Source: Bordetella parapertussis
GTDB lineage: Bacteria > Pseudomonadota > Gammaproteobacteria > Burkholderiales > JACQAP01
Length of the DNA stretch: 64,000 nt
Direction: 5' to 3'
Assembly: GCA_945900965.1 (NCBI GenBank)
Contig: CAMDKM010000006.1
Span: 52,745 to 116,744, forward strand
Shown here piece by piece: positions 50,295-57,917 of the stretch (position 1 is the stretch's first letter; the number at the start of each line of letters is the position of its first letter). The translations under genes were made by a program, and so were the position numbers. The notes beneath the pieces are model-generated. The model was not told where the DNA came from. It made no database searches and worked only from the letters and a program-made list of their open reading frames with translations.

Positions 50295-50651
50295 TCAGGC
50301 CCTTGCTCCTGCGTGGCGACGGCGTTCCGCCATGGGAACTACGTTGTCCTGCCTGCGATCGGAGAGCCCGGCACGCCTGATCAAGTCGTTCCAGAAACTA
50401 TCGCTGTCATCGGATTTGAAGGCAACGTAGAGCGCGACTTCCTCCGGATAGGCACTGGGTGAACCCAGCCGTGGAAGGTGCCGCACCGGGGAATTTTTCT
50501 GATAGGCCAGGCGATCGGCTTCCCATGCGTGAAGAATGGTGTGCCAGAGCGAACGCTCGAAGGGGTCATCCTCCTCTTCGAAACCGTACTGCCATTTCAG
50601 AAAGGATGTTTCCACCGGTGAAAGATTCTTGCTGCGAAATTCTATGCCCAT
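50295..50651 (-). CDS. Hypothetical protein, 118 residues
   Basis: The protein starts MGIEFRSKNLSPVETSFLKWQYGFEEEDDPFER and has no membrane segment or signal. The N-terminal half looks like a compact helical domain and the C-terminal 30 residues are basic and probably disordered. GAGGAG lies close upstream of the ATG at 50651. I do not recognise a family. The 257 bases to the next gene hold a hairpin (CAGGCGGC at 50699-50706 with GCCGCCTG at 50722-50729) and nothing else I can name. Confidence 0.6.
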   Translation of the reverse strand: MGIEFRSKNLSPVETSFLKWQYGFEEEDDPFERSLWHTILHAWEADRLAYQKNSPVRHLPRLGSPSAYPEEVALYVAFKSDDSDSFWNDLIRRAGLSDRRQDNVVPMAERRRHAGARA

Positions 50652-50908
50652 GCACTCCTCGTCTTCGGATAGAACCTGTGTGATTGCGGTTCATTGTTCA
50701 GGCGGCATGCCAAACCATTCCGCCGCCTGCAATAGTGTGCGGCCCCGCGATGGACTTGGCAAATCGAAAATTGCGGCAACAAGTACGTGGCATGTTCAGG
50801 GGCGCACAACTGGCCTGTAGTGCGCCATGTGCGAACTGTTAGAATCCGATCCCTTTTGAGGGTGCCGATTCAGGCGCCCCGGCGTTTCGTATCTTTAGCG
50901 CACACTCC

Positions 50909-52105
50909 ATGGCGTTTATCTCCCAGCCCCCCCGGCAACTGGCCGCCCCGGAAACATCGCCGCGATGGAAAAATGTCGCGGCAAATGGGGCTTTGGTCTT
51001 TGTATCCCTGATGGTGGCAGCGCTACTGCTGGAGTTGGGTTCCTGGGCCTGGATCAAATACGTTCGCGAGAATCGCCTGGCGCGCTGGGAATTTCGCGCG
51101 ACCCGGCCGCCACCTTACCGAGATGCTTCCTATTTTGGTCCCGAATTTCTTGCCGAGGCCCAGGCGAGCGTCTCGGGGCGCTTAACCGATGTTGTCGAGC
51201 TGACGGACTACCATGGCCGATTTTTCAATATAAGGGGTGGCTTCCGGGTGACAACGGACCTCCCGCTCCGTGCGACGCGCAGGGTCTTGATGTTTGGCGG
51301 TTCGACCCTGTTCGGGCAGGAGGTTCCCGATTCGCAGACGATCGCCAGCTCTTTGCAAAGACTGCTCAATGGGCAGGGTTTGGCATGGGAGGTGCGCAAT
51401 TACGGGCTCCCCGGCATGAATGCGGCGCAGCAGACCCGGATCCTTGGGAGGATTGAGATTCGTAAGGGCGATCTGGTGCTCTACTACCACGGGGTCAATG
51501 ACATCTATTACCTGGTGTTCGGGGGCTATCGTGAGGGCTGGGTGAACGGTGTGCCCGCGTTTCGTCCGGTGCAAAAACTCGGGGCCGTTCACAAGCTGCT
51601 TCACGCGTGGCACGAACGCTTAAAGGGTTACAGTTTTACGGCGCAGCTCGCGCTCGACGTGTATCAGCGCGGCAAGCCTTCGACGGTGACCGACGTTAAT
51701 GAGCTGACACGCAATCTGGAAGTCGCGCAAGCGCAATTCCGATCGGCGCTGGAAGGCGCGGCGCTGATTGTCGGGAACGCCGGCGCCGCATTTGTTCATG
51801 TGCTGCAGCCACAGCTGTTTGCCAGCCGGCAGATGAGCGAGTACGAAAAGAAGCTGGTGTCCAATCCTCTGGAAACTCCGCCCGGTGTGGACGCCGCATT
51901 TCGGCGCGGGTATCCGGTTCTGCGCAAGGTGTCGGAGGCACTGCAAAACAAGGGCATTCGATACGTGGATATTTCCGATGCCCTTGACGGGGGCCCCGAG
52001 ACCAACGAGGTGTATCTGGATTTCTGCCATCTCGCGCATGAAGGCAATGAAAGGGTGGCGCGGCGCATTCTGGACGTGTTGCTCGGCACCCGGATTACGC
52101 GGTAG
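50909..52105 (+). CDS. Membrane-anchored SGNH/GDSL-like hydrolase
   Basis: The 398-residue protein has one N-terminal helix (residues 24-50) and then an SGNH hydrolase domain: block I as LMFGGSTLFGQEV (nucleophile Ser near residue 133), Gly and Asn in NYGLPGMNA and YHGVNDIYYL, and the catalytic Asp-x-x-His in LDFCHLAHEGN near the C-terminus. It would face the periplasm and cleave or transfer an ester group, for example an O-acetyl on a glycan. The gene is monocistronic by spacing. Confidence 0.8.
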   Translation: MAFISQPPRQLAAPETSPRWKNVAANGALVFVSLMVAALLLELGSWAWIKYVRENRLARWEFRATRPPPYRDASYFGPEFLAEAQASVSGRLTDVVELTDYHGRFFNIRGGFRVTTDLPLRATRRVLMFGGSTLFGQEVPDSQTIASSLQRLLNGQGLAWEVRNYGLPGMNAAQQTRILGRIEIRKGDLVLYYHGVNDIYYLVFGGYREGWVNGVPAFRPVQKLGAVHKLLHAWHERLKGYSFTAQLALDVYQRGKPSTVTDVNELTRNLEVAQAQFRSALEGAALIVGNAGAAFVHVLQPQLFASRQMSEYEKKLVSNPLETPPGVDAAFRRGYPVLRKVSEALQNKGIRYVDISDALDGGPETNEVYLDFCHLAHEGNERVARRILDVLLGTRITR

Positions 52106-52241
52106 AAGGCTCTCGGCCCTACGAGTTACACAGTAGACGTGGGGCTGGCCAAGTTGACCAGCGCAAGCGGAAAGTATTGCGGGGAGTCCGCAGCTTATCT
52201 ACACTGTGGCCGCTTCAAACTTTCAGGAAGGGAGTGTTGTG

Positions 52242-52340
52242 ATGAAAAATCCGCTGGATTCGCTTTGGGGTACGGTCATATCGGGATTGGTGCTGACCGT
52301 GATTCTGGTTTTCGTTGTCAAATCAGTTATCGGGGGATGA
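52242..52340 (+). CDS. Small single-helix membrane protein, 32 residues
   Basis: The gene encodes MKNPLDSLWG followed by a hydrophobic helix TVISGLVLTVILVFVV and ends KSVIGG. AAGGGAG lies 10 to 15 bases upstream of the ATG. The stop is four bases before the ATG of the PuuD-like gene, so the two are probably one unit. It may be a small partner subunit. The hydrophobic helix and the ribosome site make it more credible than random frames of this size. Confidence 0.65.
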   Translation: MKNPLDSLWGTVISGLVLTVILVFVVKSVIGG

Positions 52341-52343
52341 GCC

Positions 52344-52823
52344 ATGGAAATGCTTCCAGGAATTTACCGTTGGATTCATATCCTGGCGGGGGTAATGTGG
52401 ATCGGTTTGTTGTACTACTTCAATTTCGTGCAGGTCGCGGCGCTTAAGGCGGCGCAGGCAGACAGTACGGCGGCCGGAATTACCAAACATGTGGCGCCGC
52501 GCGCACTGTTCTTTTTCCGCTGGGCGGCCCTGGTGACCTGGCTGGCGGGGGCCGCATTGTTGGGCGCAAATTTTGTTGCCGCTTTCACCTTGCAGGCTGG
52601 CTTTGAAAAGATCGGCATAGGCGCATGGCTGGGCACCATCATGCTCATCAATGTCTGGGGCGTGATCTGGCCCAATCAGAAAAAGATTCTGGGTATCGTA
52701 TCCGCGACCGATGAAGTGAAGAACAAGGCGCGGCGCGTGGCGTTCCTCGCCTCGCGGACCAACACCATGTTATCCCTACCGATGCTGTTTTTCATGGCGG
52801 CGCAGTCGCATATGGCGCTTTAA
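52344..52823 (+). CDS. PuuD/urate-oxidase-N-like membrane protein
   Basis: The 159-residue protein has four hydrophobic segments. RWIHILAGVMWIGLLYYFNF, FFFRWAALVTWLAGAALL and GTIMLINVWGVIWPNQKK match the membrane domain of urate hydroxylase PuuD, with conserved His13 and Trp pairs, but the C-terminal cytochrome c part of PuuD is missing. Stand-alone versions are common in betaproteobacteria; the redox partner and substrate are unknown. A terminator follows. Confidence 0.78.
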   Translation: MEMLPGIYRWIHILAGVMWIGLLYYFNFVQVAALKAAQADSTAAGITKHVAPRALFFFRWAALVTWLAGAALLGANFVAAFTLQAGFEKIGIGAWLGTIMLINVWGVIWPNQKKILGIVSATDEVKNKARRVAFLASRTNTMLSLPMLFFMAAQSHMAL

Positions 52824-52846
52824 GCGCGACACTCGGATTTGCCTCG

Positions 52847-52876
52847 TGCCCGGGCATGGCCCGGGCATTCTTATTT
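52847..52876. terminator. Terminator shared by convergent genes
   Basis: TGCCCGGGC pairs perfectly with GCCCGGGCA across ATG, followed by TTCTTATTT. On the minus strand the same stem follows the DUF192 stop. Confidence 0.7.
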
Positions 52877-53323
52877 GGCAGGAGGCAGCGCTCCCAACCC
52901 CGCGACCCGGTCCCCGGCTTTAATTCTTCGCTTGCTGAACCAGCCGAGATTCATTTCCAGTGCGTAGGCTGCGTTGCCTTTTGAGCTGTGTGCCTGCTCG
53001 GAAAACGGCGTCATGTCCTCGATATTCAGAATTTTTCCGCGCGCATCGATAAACGCGACCGACAGCGGTATGCGGGTGCTCTTCATCCACATGGCGGCGG
53101 GTGCGCTGTTGGGGTAGCTGAAAATCATGCCCGCGTCCGCGCCGAGTCGTTCTCGATGCATCAGGCCGCGCAAGCGTTCTTCTTCGCCGGTGGCCGCCTC
53201 AACTCGAATCTTGTGATTCTTGATTCTCAGGATGTAAGTGACCAGCGGATCGGCCGCCGCAGGCCACGCCAGGGTCAGCCCGACCAGAAACAGGGCGGCA
53301 GCACAATCCATCCTTAGATTCAT
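52871..53323 (-). CDS. Secreted DUF192 protein
   Basis: The 150-residue protein has a signal peptide (residues 1-24, WPAAA-DPL) and the DUF192 core: RLRGLMHRERLGADAGMIFSYP, MWMKSTRIPLSVAFIDARGKI, and AYALEMNLGWFSKRRIKAGDRV. The MWMKxTxIPLD-like motif is diagnostic. Function of the family is not known. The start at 53323 is where a signal peptide begins; an upstream frame to 53428 adds no recognisable sequence. Confidence 0.85.
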   Translation of the reverse strand: MNLRMDCAAALFLVGLTLAWPAAADPLVTYILRIKNHKIRVEAATGEEERLRGLMHRERLGADAGMIFSYPNSAPAAMWMKSTRIPLSVAFIDARGKILNIEDMTPFSEQAHSSKGNAAYALEMNLGWFSKRRIKAGDRVAGLGALPPAK

Positions 53324-53641
53324 CAGAATTTCAAAATGTGGAACAATTTTAGGCGAAGAATTTTCCGCCATCCGGAATCGATATGGTGTTATTTCCGATA
53401 AACGGGATTCCGGCACCTCCCTGAGCACACTTTAACGCAATTGCACAATCGTGTTTCAAGGAAGTGTCAGCCGACGCGACTTCTGCCGGGAGAGGTACAA
53501 CGCCCGGTGATTAACTCTCTTCCGGGCAGAACCCCGCGCGGTACTCTGAGCTTGCGAGCGATACATGAAGAGGTAGATTGCTGCTTCGCAGCAGAGGGGG
53601 TGAGGGCGATTTTGTTACGGTTCAAAAAAGCAAAATACTAG
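53324..53641. other. Intergenic region upstream of the xox promoter
   Basis: The region between the DUF192 start and the xoxF promoter (318 bases) has no credible gene. A short plus-strand frame (53441-53641) has no recognised features. A small stem TGCTGC-ttc-GCAGCA lies near 53578. Nothing here is recognisable as a regulator site for lanthanide response. Confidence 0.4.
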
Positions 53642-53671
53642 TTGACAAGGTATTGGCCTTACTCGTATTTT
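53642..53671 (+). promoter_or_regulatory. Sigma-70-type promoter for the xox operon
   Basis: A perfect TTGACA at 53642-53647 is followed after 18 bases by TATTTT at 53666-53671 (four of six), or after 17 by GTATTT. The xoxF ATG lies about 135 bases downstream, which leaves a long leader. Confidence 0.55.
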
Positions 53672-53805
53672 TGTCGCGCTGTAAAGCTTGTCTAGTTTCA
53701 AGGAATTTCGGTCTGGCTTTACGCAATTTGAAGATGTAATCAAAACCAATGCGCACCTTCGCAAATTTGCGGAGGCTTCGCACATCCTCGGGAGGTTTCA
53801 AAATT

Positions 53806-55560
53806 ATGGTGAAGCAATCGTTGCACTTCAAACGTGCCGCGTTATCCATCGCCGCGATAGCGGCGTTCGGTGCTTCAGGAGTGGTTTCCGCTGTTGGTGT
53901 GGATACGCTGACTTCAACGCTGTATCCGAACTACGTAACGGACGACATGCTCTTGAACGCGGACAAGGATCATCAAAACTGGCTGCATTACGGCAAGGAC
54001 TATCAGACGACCCGTTACAGCGCCCTTTCGCAAGTCAACAAAGGCAACGTCAAAAAGCTGCGTCCGGTGTACAACCTGTCGTTCGGCGTTCTCGAAGGTC
54101 AGGACAGCCAGGCTGTTGCGGTTAACGGCATGGTTTACGTGACTACGACTTTCAGCAAGGTCATCGCTCTGGATGGCGCAACCGGTAAAGTGGCTTGGAA
54201 GTACGAGCATGAGCTGCCGGGTGATGTATTTCCGAAGCTGTGCTGTGACGTCGTGAATCGTGGTGTCGCCGTGTACAAGAACAAGGTTTATCTGGCGACC
54301 CTGGATGCACATATCGTTGCACTCGACAACCACACCGGTAAAGTGGTGTGGGACAAGAAGGTCGGCGACTACACCTATGCCGAGACACTTACCATCATGC
54401 CGATGGCCCTGCGCAACAAGATCATTTTCGGTACGGCAGGTGCTGAATACGGCGTGCGCGGCTGGATCGCGGCGATCGATGCCGATACTGGCGCTCCGGT
54501 ATGGAAGACCTACACCATTCCCGGACCCGGCGAGCCTGGCAATGACACATGGGCCGGCGAGTCCTGGAAATACGGTGGTGGCTCCGCCTGGATCACAGGC
54601 GCGTACGACAAAGAAACCAACTTGCTGTATTGGCCGGTGGGCAACCCCGGTCCGGACTTCGACCGCCATGTGCGCCTCGGTGACAATCTGTTCACCAACA
54701 GCAACCTGGTCATGAATCCGGATACCGGCAAAATCCAGTCGTACTTCAACTACACGCCAAACGATCCGTACGATTACGACGGCGTGAACGAGATGATCCT
54801 GGTGGATGTCGGCGGCAAGAAGCTCTGGCTGCATGGTTCGCGCAACGGTCACATCTATGGTATCGACCGCGTCAACACCCAAGCGGGCAAGGCAGGCAAG
54901 GAGCACAAGTGCGTCTGGGTCACGCCATTGCAGCGCGTGAACTGGGTCAAGACGCCGATCAGCCCGTCCAACAACTGCAGGCCGATCTACAACTATCCTG
55001 AAAAGGATGTCGTGTACGACAAGGTGACCACCGATATCGCTCCGTCCCTGGACGGCGGTAAAGAATGGCACCCGATGGCTTACAGCCATCGCACCAAGAT
55101 GGCTTATGTGCCGGTGTATGACTTTGCCATGGACCTCCAAGCCAAGAAAATGGAATGGAAGCGTGGTGAGTGGTATCTCGGCGCGAAGGTTATCACTTTC
55201 AACGCGGGTGCTGGCTCCATCAAGGGCGTAGACGGCGCAACAGGCAAGATCGTCTGGCAGAAATCGCAGAGCTGGCCCGCAACCAGTGGCACATTGGCCA
55301 CCGGCGGCGGCTTGGTGTTTTACGGCGATCCGGACGGCTACTTCCATGCCGTGGACGACGAAACCGGTGAAGACCTCTGGGCATACCAGGTCGGCTCCGG
55401 CATTCACGGCAACCCCACCACCTTTACCTCTGGTGGCAAGCAGTACGTGACCATCGTTTACGGGATGGGCGGCGGCGGCATCTGGGGCCTGTACTTCGGC
55501 GAGTGGCTGAAGAAGGCGACCAAGGGTGGCGGCCTGATGGTGTTTGCTGTTGACGATTGA
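53806..55560 (+). CDS. xoxF: Lanthanide-type PQQ-dependent methanol/alcohol dehydrogenase
   Basis: The 584-residue periplasmic quinoprotein has a signal peptide (cleaved near VVSA, residue 29) and the eight-bladed propeller repeats (GATGKVAWKYE, NHTGKVVWDKK, GATGKIVWQKS, ETGEDLWAYQ). The PQQ site shows the vicinal Cys146-Cys147, Glu214, Asn280 and catalytic Asp323. Asp325, two residues after the catalytic Asp (DYD motif), is the extra ligand that marks lanthanide-dependent enzymes; calcium types have Ala there. GGAGG lies ten bases before the ATG at 53806. xoxJ and xoxG follow. Clade and substrate (methanol or other alcohol) need a tree. Confidence 0.92.
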   Translation: MVKQSLHFKRAALSIAAIAAFGASGVVSAVGVDTLTSTLYPNYVTDDMLLNADKDHQNWLHYGKDYQTTRYSALSQVNKGNVKKLRPVYNLSFGVLEGQDSQAVAVNGMVYVTTTFSKVIALDGATGKVAWKYEHELPGDVFPKLCCDVVNRGVAVYKNKVYLATLDAHIVALDNHTGKVVWDKKVGDYTYAETLTIMPMALRNKIIFGTAGAEYGVRGWIAAIDADTGAPVWKTYTIPGPGEPGNDTWAGESWKYGGGSAWITGAYDKETNLLYWPVGNPGPDFDRHVRLGDNLFTNSNLVMNPDTGKIQSYFNYTPNDPYDYDGVNEMILVDVGGKKLWLHGSRNGHIYGIDRVNTQAGKAGKEHKCVWVTPLQRVNWVKTPISPSNNCRPIYNYPEKDVVYDKVTTDIAPSLDGGKEWHPMAYSHRTKMAYVPVYDFAMDLQAKKMEWKRGEWYLGAKVITFNAGAGSIKGVDGATGKIVWQKSQSWPATSGTLATGGGLVFYGDPDGYFHAVDDETGEDLWAYQVGSGIHGNPTTFTSGGKQYVTIVYGMGGGGIWGLYFGEWLKKATKGGGLMVFAVDD

Positions 55561-55603
55561 TTTTCAACAGGACATCTGGCAACAGTTCTGAGTAGCAGAT
55601 TGG

Positions 55604-55637
55604 GAAGGGGGGGGCGGTTGCCCTCCCTTTCTTTTTT
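55604..55637 (+). terminator. Terminator or attenuating hairpin between xoxF and xoxJ
   Basis: An AAGGGGGGGGC run pairs, with one mismatch, with GCCCTCCCTTT across GGTT and is followed by CTTTTTT. It lies 45 bases after the xoxF stop and before xoxJ, so it could lower expression of the two downstream genes relative to xoxF. Confidence 0.75.
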
Positions 55638-55723
55638 GGCAGGGTAAAGTCCGCAGGTAAACCAGGGAGTCAACGGGGCGTTTGAGTTTTGGGGAGCGAC
55701 CCGAGATAGTCAAGGAGTCAACA

Positions 55724-56569
55724 GTGGGTATGTTGTTAAAAGTTTTTGGTTTGGGTGTCATGTTGTGTTTCGGATCGGCATTGGCGCAGGAAGCGTCCGA
55801 GGAGCCGTCCGATGCATTGGGCAAGGCCAAGGCAAGAGGGAAACTGGTCGCCTGTTCCGATCCCTATAATTATCCGTATGCGGTACAAGACGCCGATCCA
55901 CCCGGATTCGACGTCGAGATTGTTCGGGAAATAGCCAAGCTTGGCGGCATGTCGCTGGGAATGTCCTGGGTCAGCACGGCGAGTCGCGGCGGCACGTCCA
56001 GGGCGTTCCGGAACTCCATCTTGAAGAAAAACTGTGACGTGTTCGTCGGAATGTCTGATAACGGCGACGACGACATGCTTATGGGACAATTGGTATTTAC
56101 CAAACCCTATCTGGGCGTCGGGTATGTGCTGGTTGTCCAGGGCGCAGCGGAAAAACTCAAAACACTCGAGGATTTGAAGCAGGCCAAGATCAAAGTGGGC
56201 GTGGCAATGTCCACGCCGGCGGATGATTTTCTGTTTTCCAATGGCATCACGCGCGAGCTCTATCTGGACAATCGCCGTATCATGCAAGGCATGGCCAAGG
56301 GCGAAGTGGATGCGAGCATGGTGTGGGCCACCGCGGTGGCCGTGGCGCGCAAGGAGCACGCAGGCGCGAAATTTCAAATGGTCAAGGACTATGTTCCGGT
56401 CGAAGGCCATCGCTGGAATCTGAATTTTGTCGTGCGCAAACAGGACAAGACCTTGGTCGAATTTATCAACAATGGCGTGGATACGCTTCTGTCGAACGGT
56501 AAAATCAAGCAGATAGTCGAGGCTTACGAAGTGCCGTTTTATCCGCCATTTTCCATAAGCACAAATTGA
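55724..56569 (+). CDS. xoxJ: XoxJ-like periplasmic binding protein
   Basis: The 281-residue solute-binding protein (type 2) has a signal peptide ending near GSALA-QEAS. The domain begins KLVACSDPYNYPYAVQDADPPGFDVEIVREIAKLGG. XoxJ proteins accompany XoxF and may help activate it or hold it in its apo state. The GTG at 55724 is chosen since AAGGAG lies six bases before it; the ATG at 55730 would drop two residues. It precedes the cytochrome gene by 16 bases. Confidence 0.87.
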   Translation: MGMLLKVFGLGVMLCFGSALAQEASEEPSDALGKAKARGKLVACSDPYNYPYAVQDADPPGFDVEIVREIAKLGGMSLGMSWVSTASRGGTSRAFRNSILKKNCDVFVGMSDNGDDDMLMGQLVFTKPYLGVGYVLVVQGAAEKLKTLEDLKQAKIKVGVAMSTPADDFLFSNGITRELYLDNRRIMQGMAKGEVDASMVWATAVAVARKEHAGAKFQMVKDYVPVEGHRWNLNFVVRKQDKTLVEFINNGVDTLLSNGKIKQIVEAYEVPFYPPFSISTN

Positions 56570-56585
56570 GGGAGGATTGTTTGTC

Positions 56586-57068
56586 ATGTCTCAGATGAGA
56601 TTTTCCGGCTTGCTCCGGACACTGTCGGTGGTGGGTGTCTTTGCTCTGGGCTTGCTGGCGGGGGCGCCCGCATATGCCCAACACAAGGCCCATGCCAACG
56701 ATATGGAGATGCCGACAAATGACTTGGAAATCGTCAAAACCGGCCGTGGCTTGGTCGCGCAACGATGCGCTTTTTGTCATGGCGGCGATGCCGCCGGCGG
56801 CAAGGGGCCATGCTTGACTTGCGGAAAGTTCAAATATACCGGCAACGCGAACAGCGATATCTACACCACCATCGCCATTGGCGTGCCCAAGAGCCTCGGT
56901 GGATCCATGGGCGCATTCGGTACCACCATGTCGCAGGAACAAATACTGGCGGTCATCACCTTCCTGCGTTGGGAAGAGAAGCGACGCATCAGTACCGGAG
57001 AAATCCCTGATCCTTACAGCGCCGATTCCAACAAGCAGCTGGAATTTCCCAGCGACAAGAAGTACTGA
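56586..57068 (+). CDS. xoxG: XoxG-like cytochrome c (electron acceptor of XoxF)
   Basis: The 160-residue cytochrome has a signal peptide (APAYA-QHK, residue 31), the heme motif CAFCH at 61-65 and an axial Met near 115 in GAFGTTM. A second CLTC (Cys76, Cys79) has no His and could form a disulfide. It would accept electrons from the quinoprotein in the periplasm. GGAGG lies ten bases before the ATG; a TTG at 56577 is too close to that site. Confidence 0.88.
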   Translation: MSQMRFSGLLRTLSVVGVFALGLLAGAPAYAQHKAHANDMEMPTNDLEIVKTGRGLVAQRCAFCHGGDAAGGKGPCLTCGKFKYTGNANSDIYTTIAIGVPKSLGGSMGAFGTTMSQEQILAVITFLRWEEKRRISTGEIPDPYSADSNKQLEFPSDKKY

Positions 57069-57086
57069 TTTGCGAAGTTGAAACTT

Positions 57087-57116
57087 AAAAGGCCGGCATA
57101 TTGCCGGCCTTTTTTA
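57087..57116 (+). terminator. Rho-independent terminator of the xox operon
   Basis: AAAAGGCCGGCA pairs with TGCCGGCCTTTT around a TAT loop and is followed by a run of T. It lies 19 bases after the xoxG stop. Confidence 0.9.
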
Positions 57117-57179
57117 TTCTCAATAGCTTTTTACCCCAGATTCCCTACGTGCGCAGCACGTCGGAGGACTCTTTTAGGG

Positions 57180-57440
57180 CACAAGGGAAAATCAAAAATG
57201 CAATGTTTTGTGTTTCCTTAGCGTTCTTTGCGCTCTTTGCGTCAAGATTTTCATTTGAATTTTCTGAACTTTCCTTAAAACAAAAGCTCGACGCAAAGGC
57301 GCAAAGGAAAGCCTGGAATTCTCAAGAGCGGGACCTTGTGTACGGCGGATATCAAGGTACGCACTGTTATCAATGCTCACCTATTAGGTGAGTTCGGCAT
57401 GCTGATCCAAATCCTTGCATTTCTCTGTGCGGCTGAATCG
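57180..57440. repeat. Family-1 inverted-repeat element, copy F (composite)
   Basis: The inner arms are GCGTTCTTTGCGCTCTTTGCG and CGCAAAGGCGCAAAGG, separated by an AT-rich centre. Farther right is the typical hairpin CTCACC-tatta-GGTGAG (57376-57392), then TTCTCTGTGCGGCTGAATCG and GGTTTTTTGGGTT, a recognisable right end of the family. The copy thus seems to be two elements side by side or a decayed one. It fills the 385-base gap between xoxG and dut. Confidence 0.65.
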
Positions 57441-57453
57441 CGGTTTTTTGGGT

Positions 57454-57903
57454 TTATTTCTTGCCCGTGCTGCCGAACCCACCGTCACCTCGCGCACTGG
57501 CCGCGAATTCGTCGACTATGTTGAAGCAGACCTGGACCACGGGCACCACGACCAATTGCGCGATACGTTCCAGCGGATTCAATTTGAACGTGCTGGAGCC
57601 GCGATTCCAGACCGAGATAAATATCTGCCCCTGATAGTCGGAATCGATCAACCCCACCAGATTGCCCAGCACGATGCCATGTTTGTGTCCCAGACCGGAG
57701 CGCGGCAGAACAACTGCTGCCAACCCGGGGTCGCCCAGATGGATGGCGATGCCGGACGGTATCAGCTGCGTCTGCCCTGGCGCCAATTCCATGGCTTCGG
57801 GGAGGCAGGCTCGCAGATCCAGTCCCGCCGACCCATCGGTCGCGTAGGCGGGAAGATATTCCTGCAGGCGTGGGTCGAGAATCCGTACGTCGATATTACG
57901 CAT
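57454..57903 (-). CDS. dut: dUTP diphosphatase
   Basis: The 149-residue trimeric dUTPase has the five family motifs: motif 1 [12 protein letters not shown], motif 2 PRSGLG, motif 3 [11 protein letters not shown], motif 4 [11 protein letters not shown], motif 5 [10 protein letters not shown]. It hydrolyses dUTP to dUMP and pyrophosphate, keeping uracil out of DNA. It follows coaBC after 14 bases on the same strand, the usual order in proteobacteria. Confidence 0.96.
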   Translation of the reverse strand: MRNIDVRILDPRLQEYLPAYATDGSAGLDLRACLPEAMELAPGQTQLIPSGIAIHLGDPGLAAVVLPRSGLGHKHGIVLGNLVGLIDSDYQGQIFISVWNRGSSTFKLNPLERIAQLVVVPVVQVCFNIVDEFAASARGDGGFGSTGKK

Positions 57904-57917
57904 TGGCCTTACGGGAG

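Noticed and set aside
53914..55407. 497-codon open frame antisense to xoxF
   Set aside because: It mirrors the codon bias of the GC-rich xoxF gene, has low-complexity His/Val/Arg composition and no ribosome site; the sense frame is a certain gene.
57101..57391. 96-codon open frame after xoxG
   Set aside because: It begins in the terminator and runs through repeat copy F; the product is repeat-derived.
1083..57440. Family-1 repeats as insertion sequences
   Set aside because: No copy carries a transposase or a visible target duplication; they are too short and have no coding capacity.
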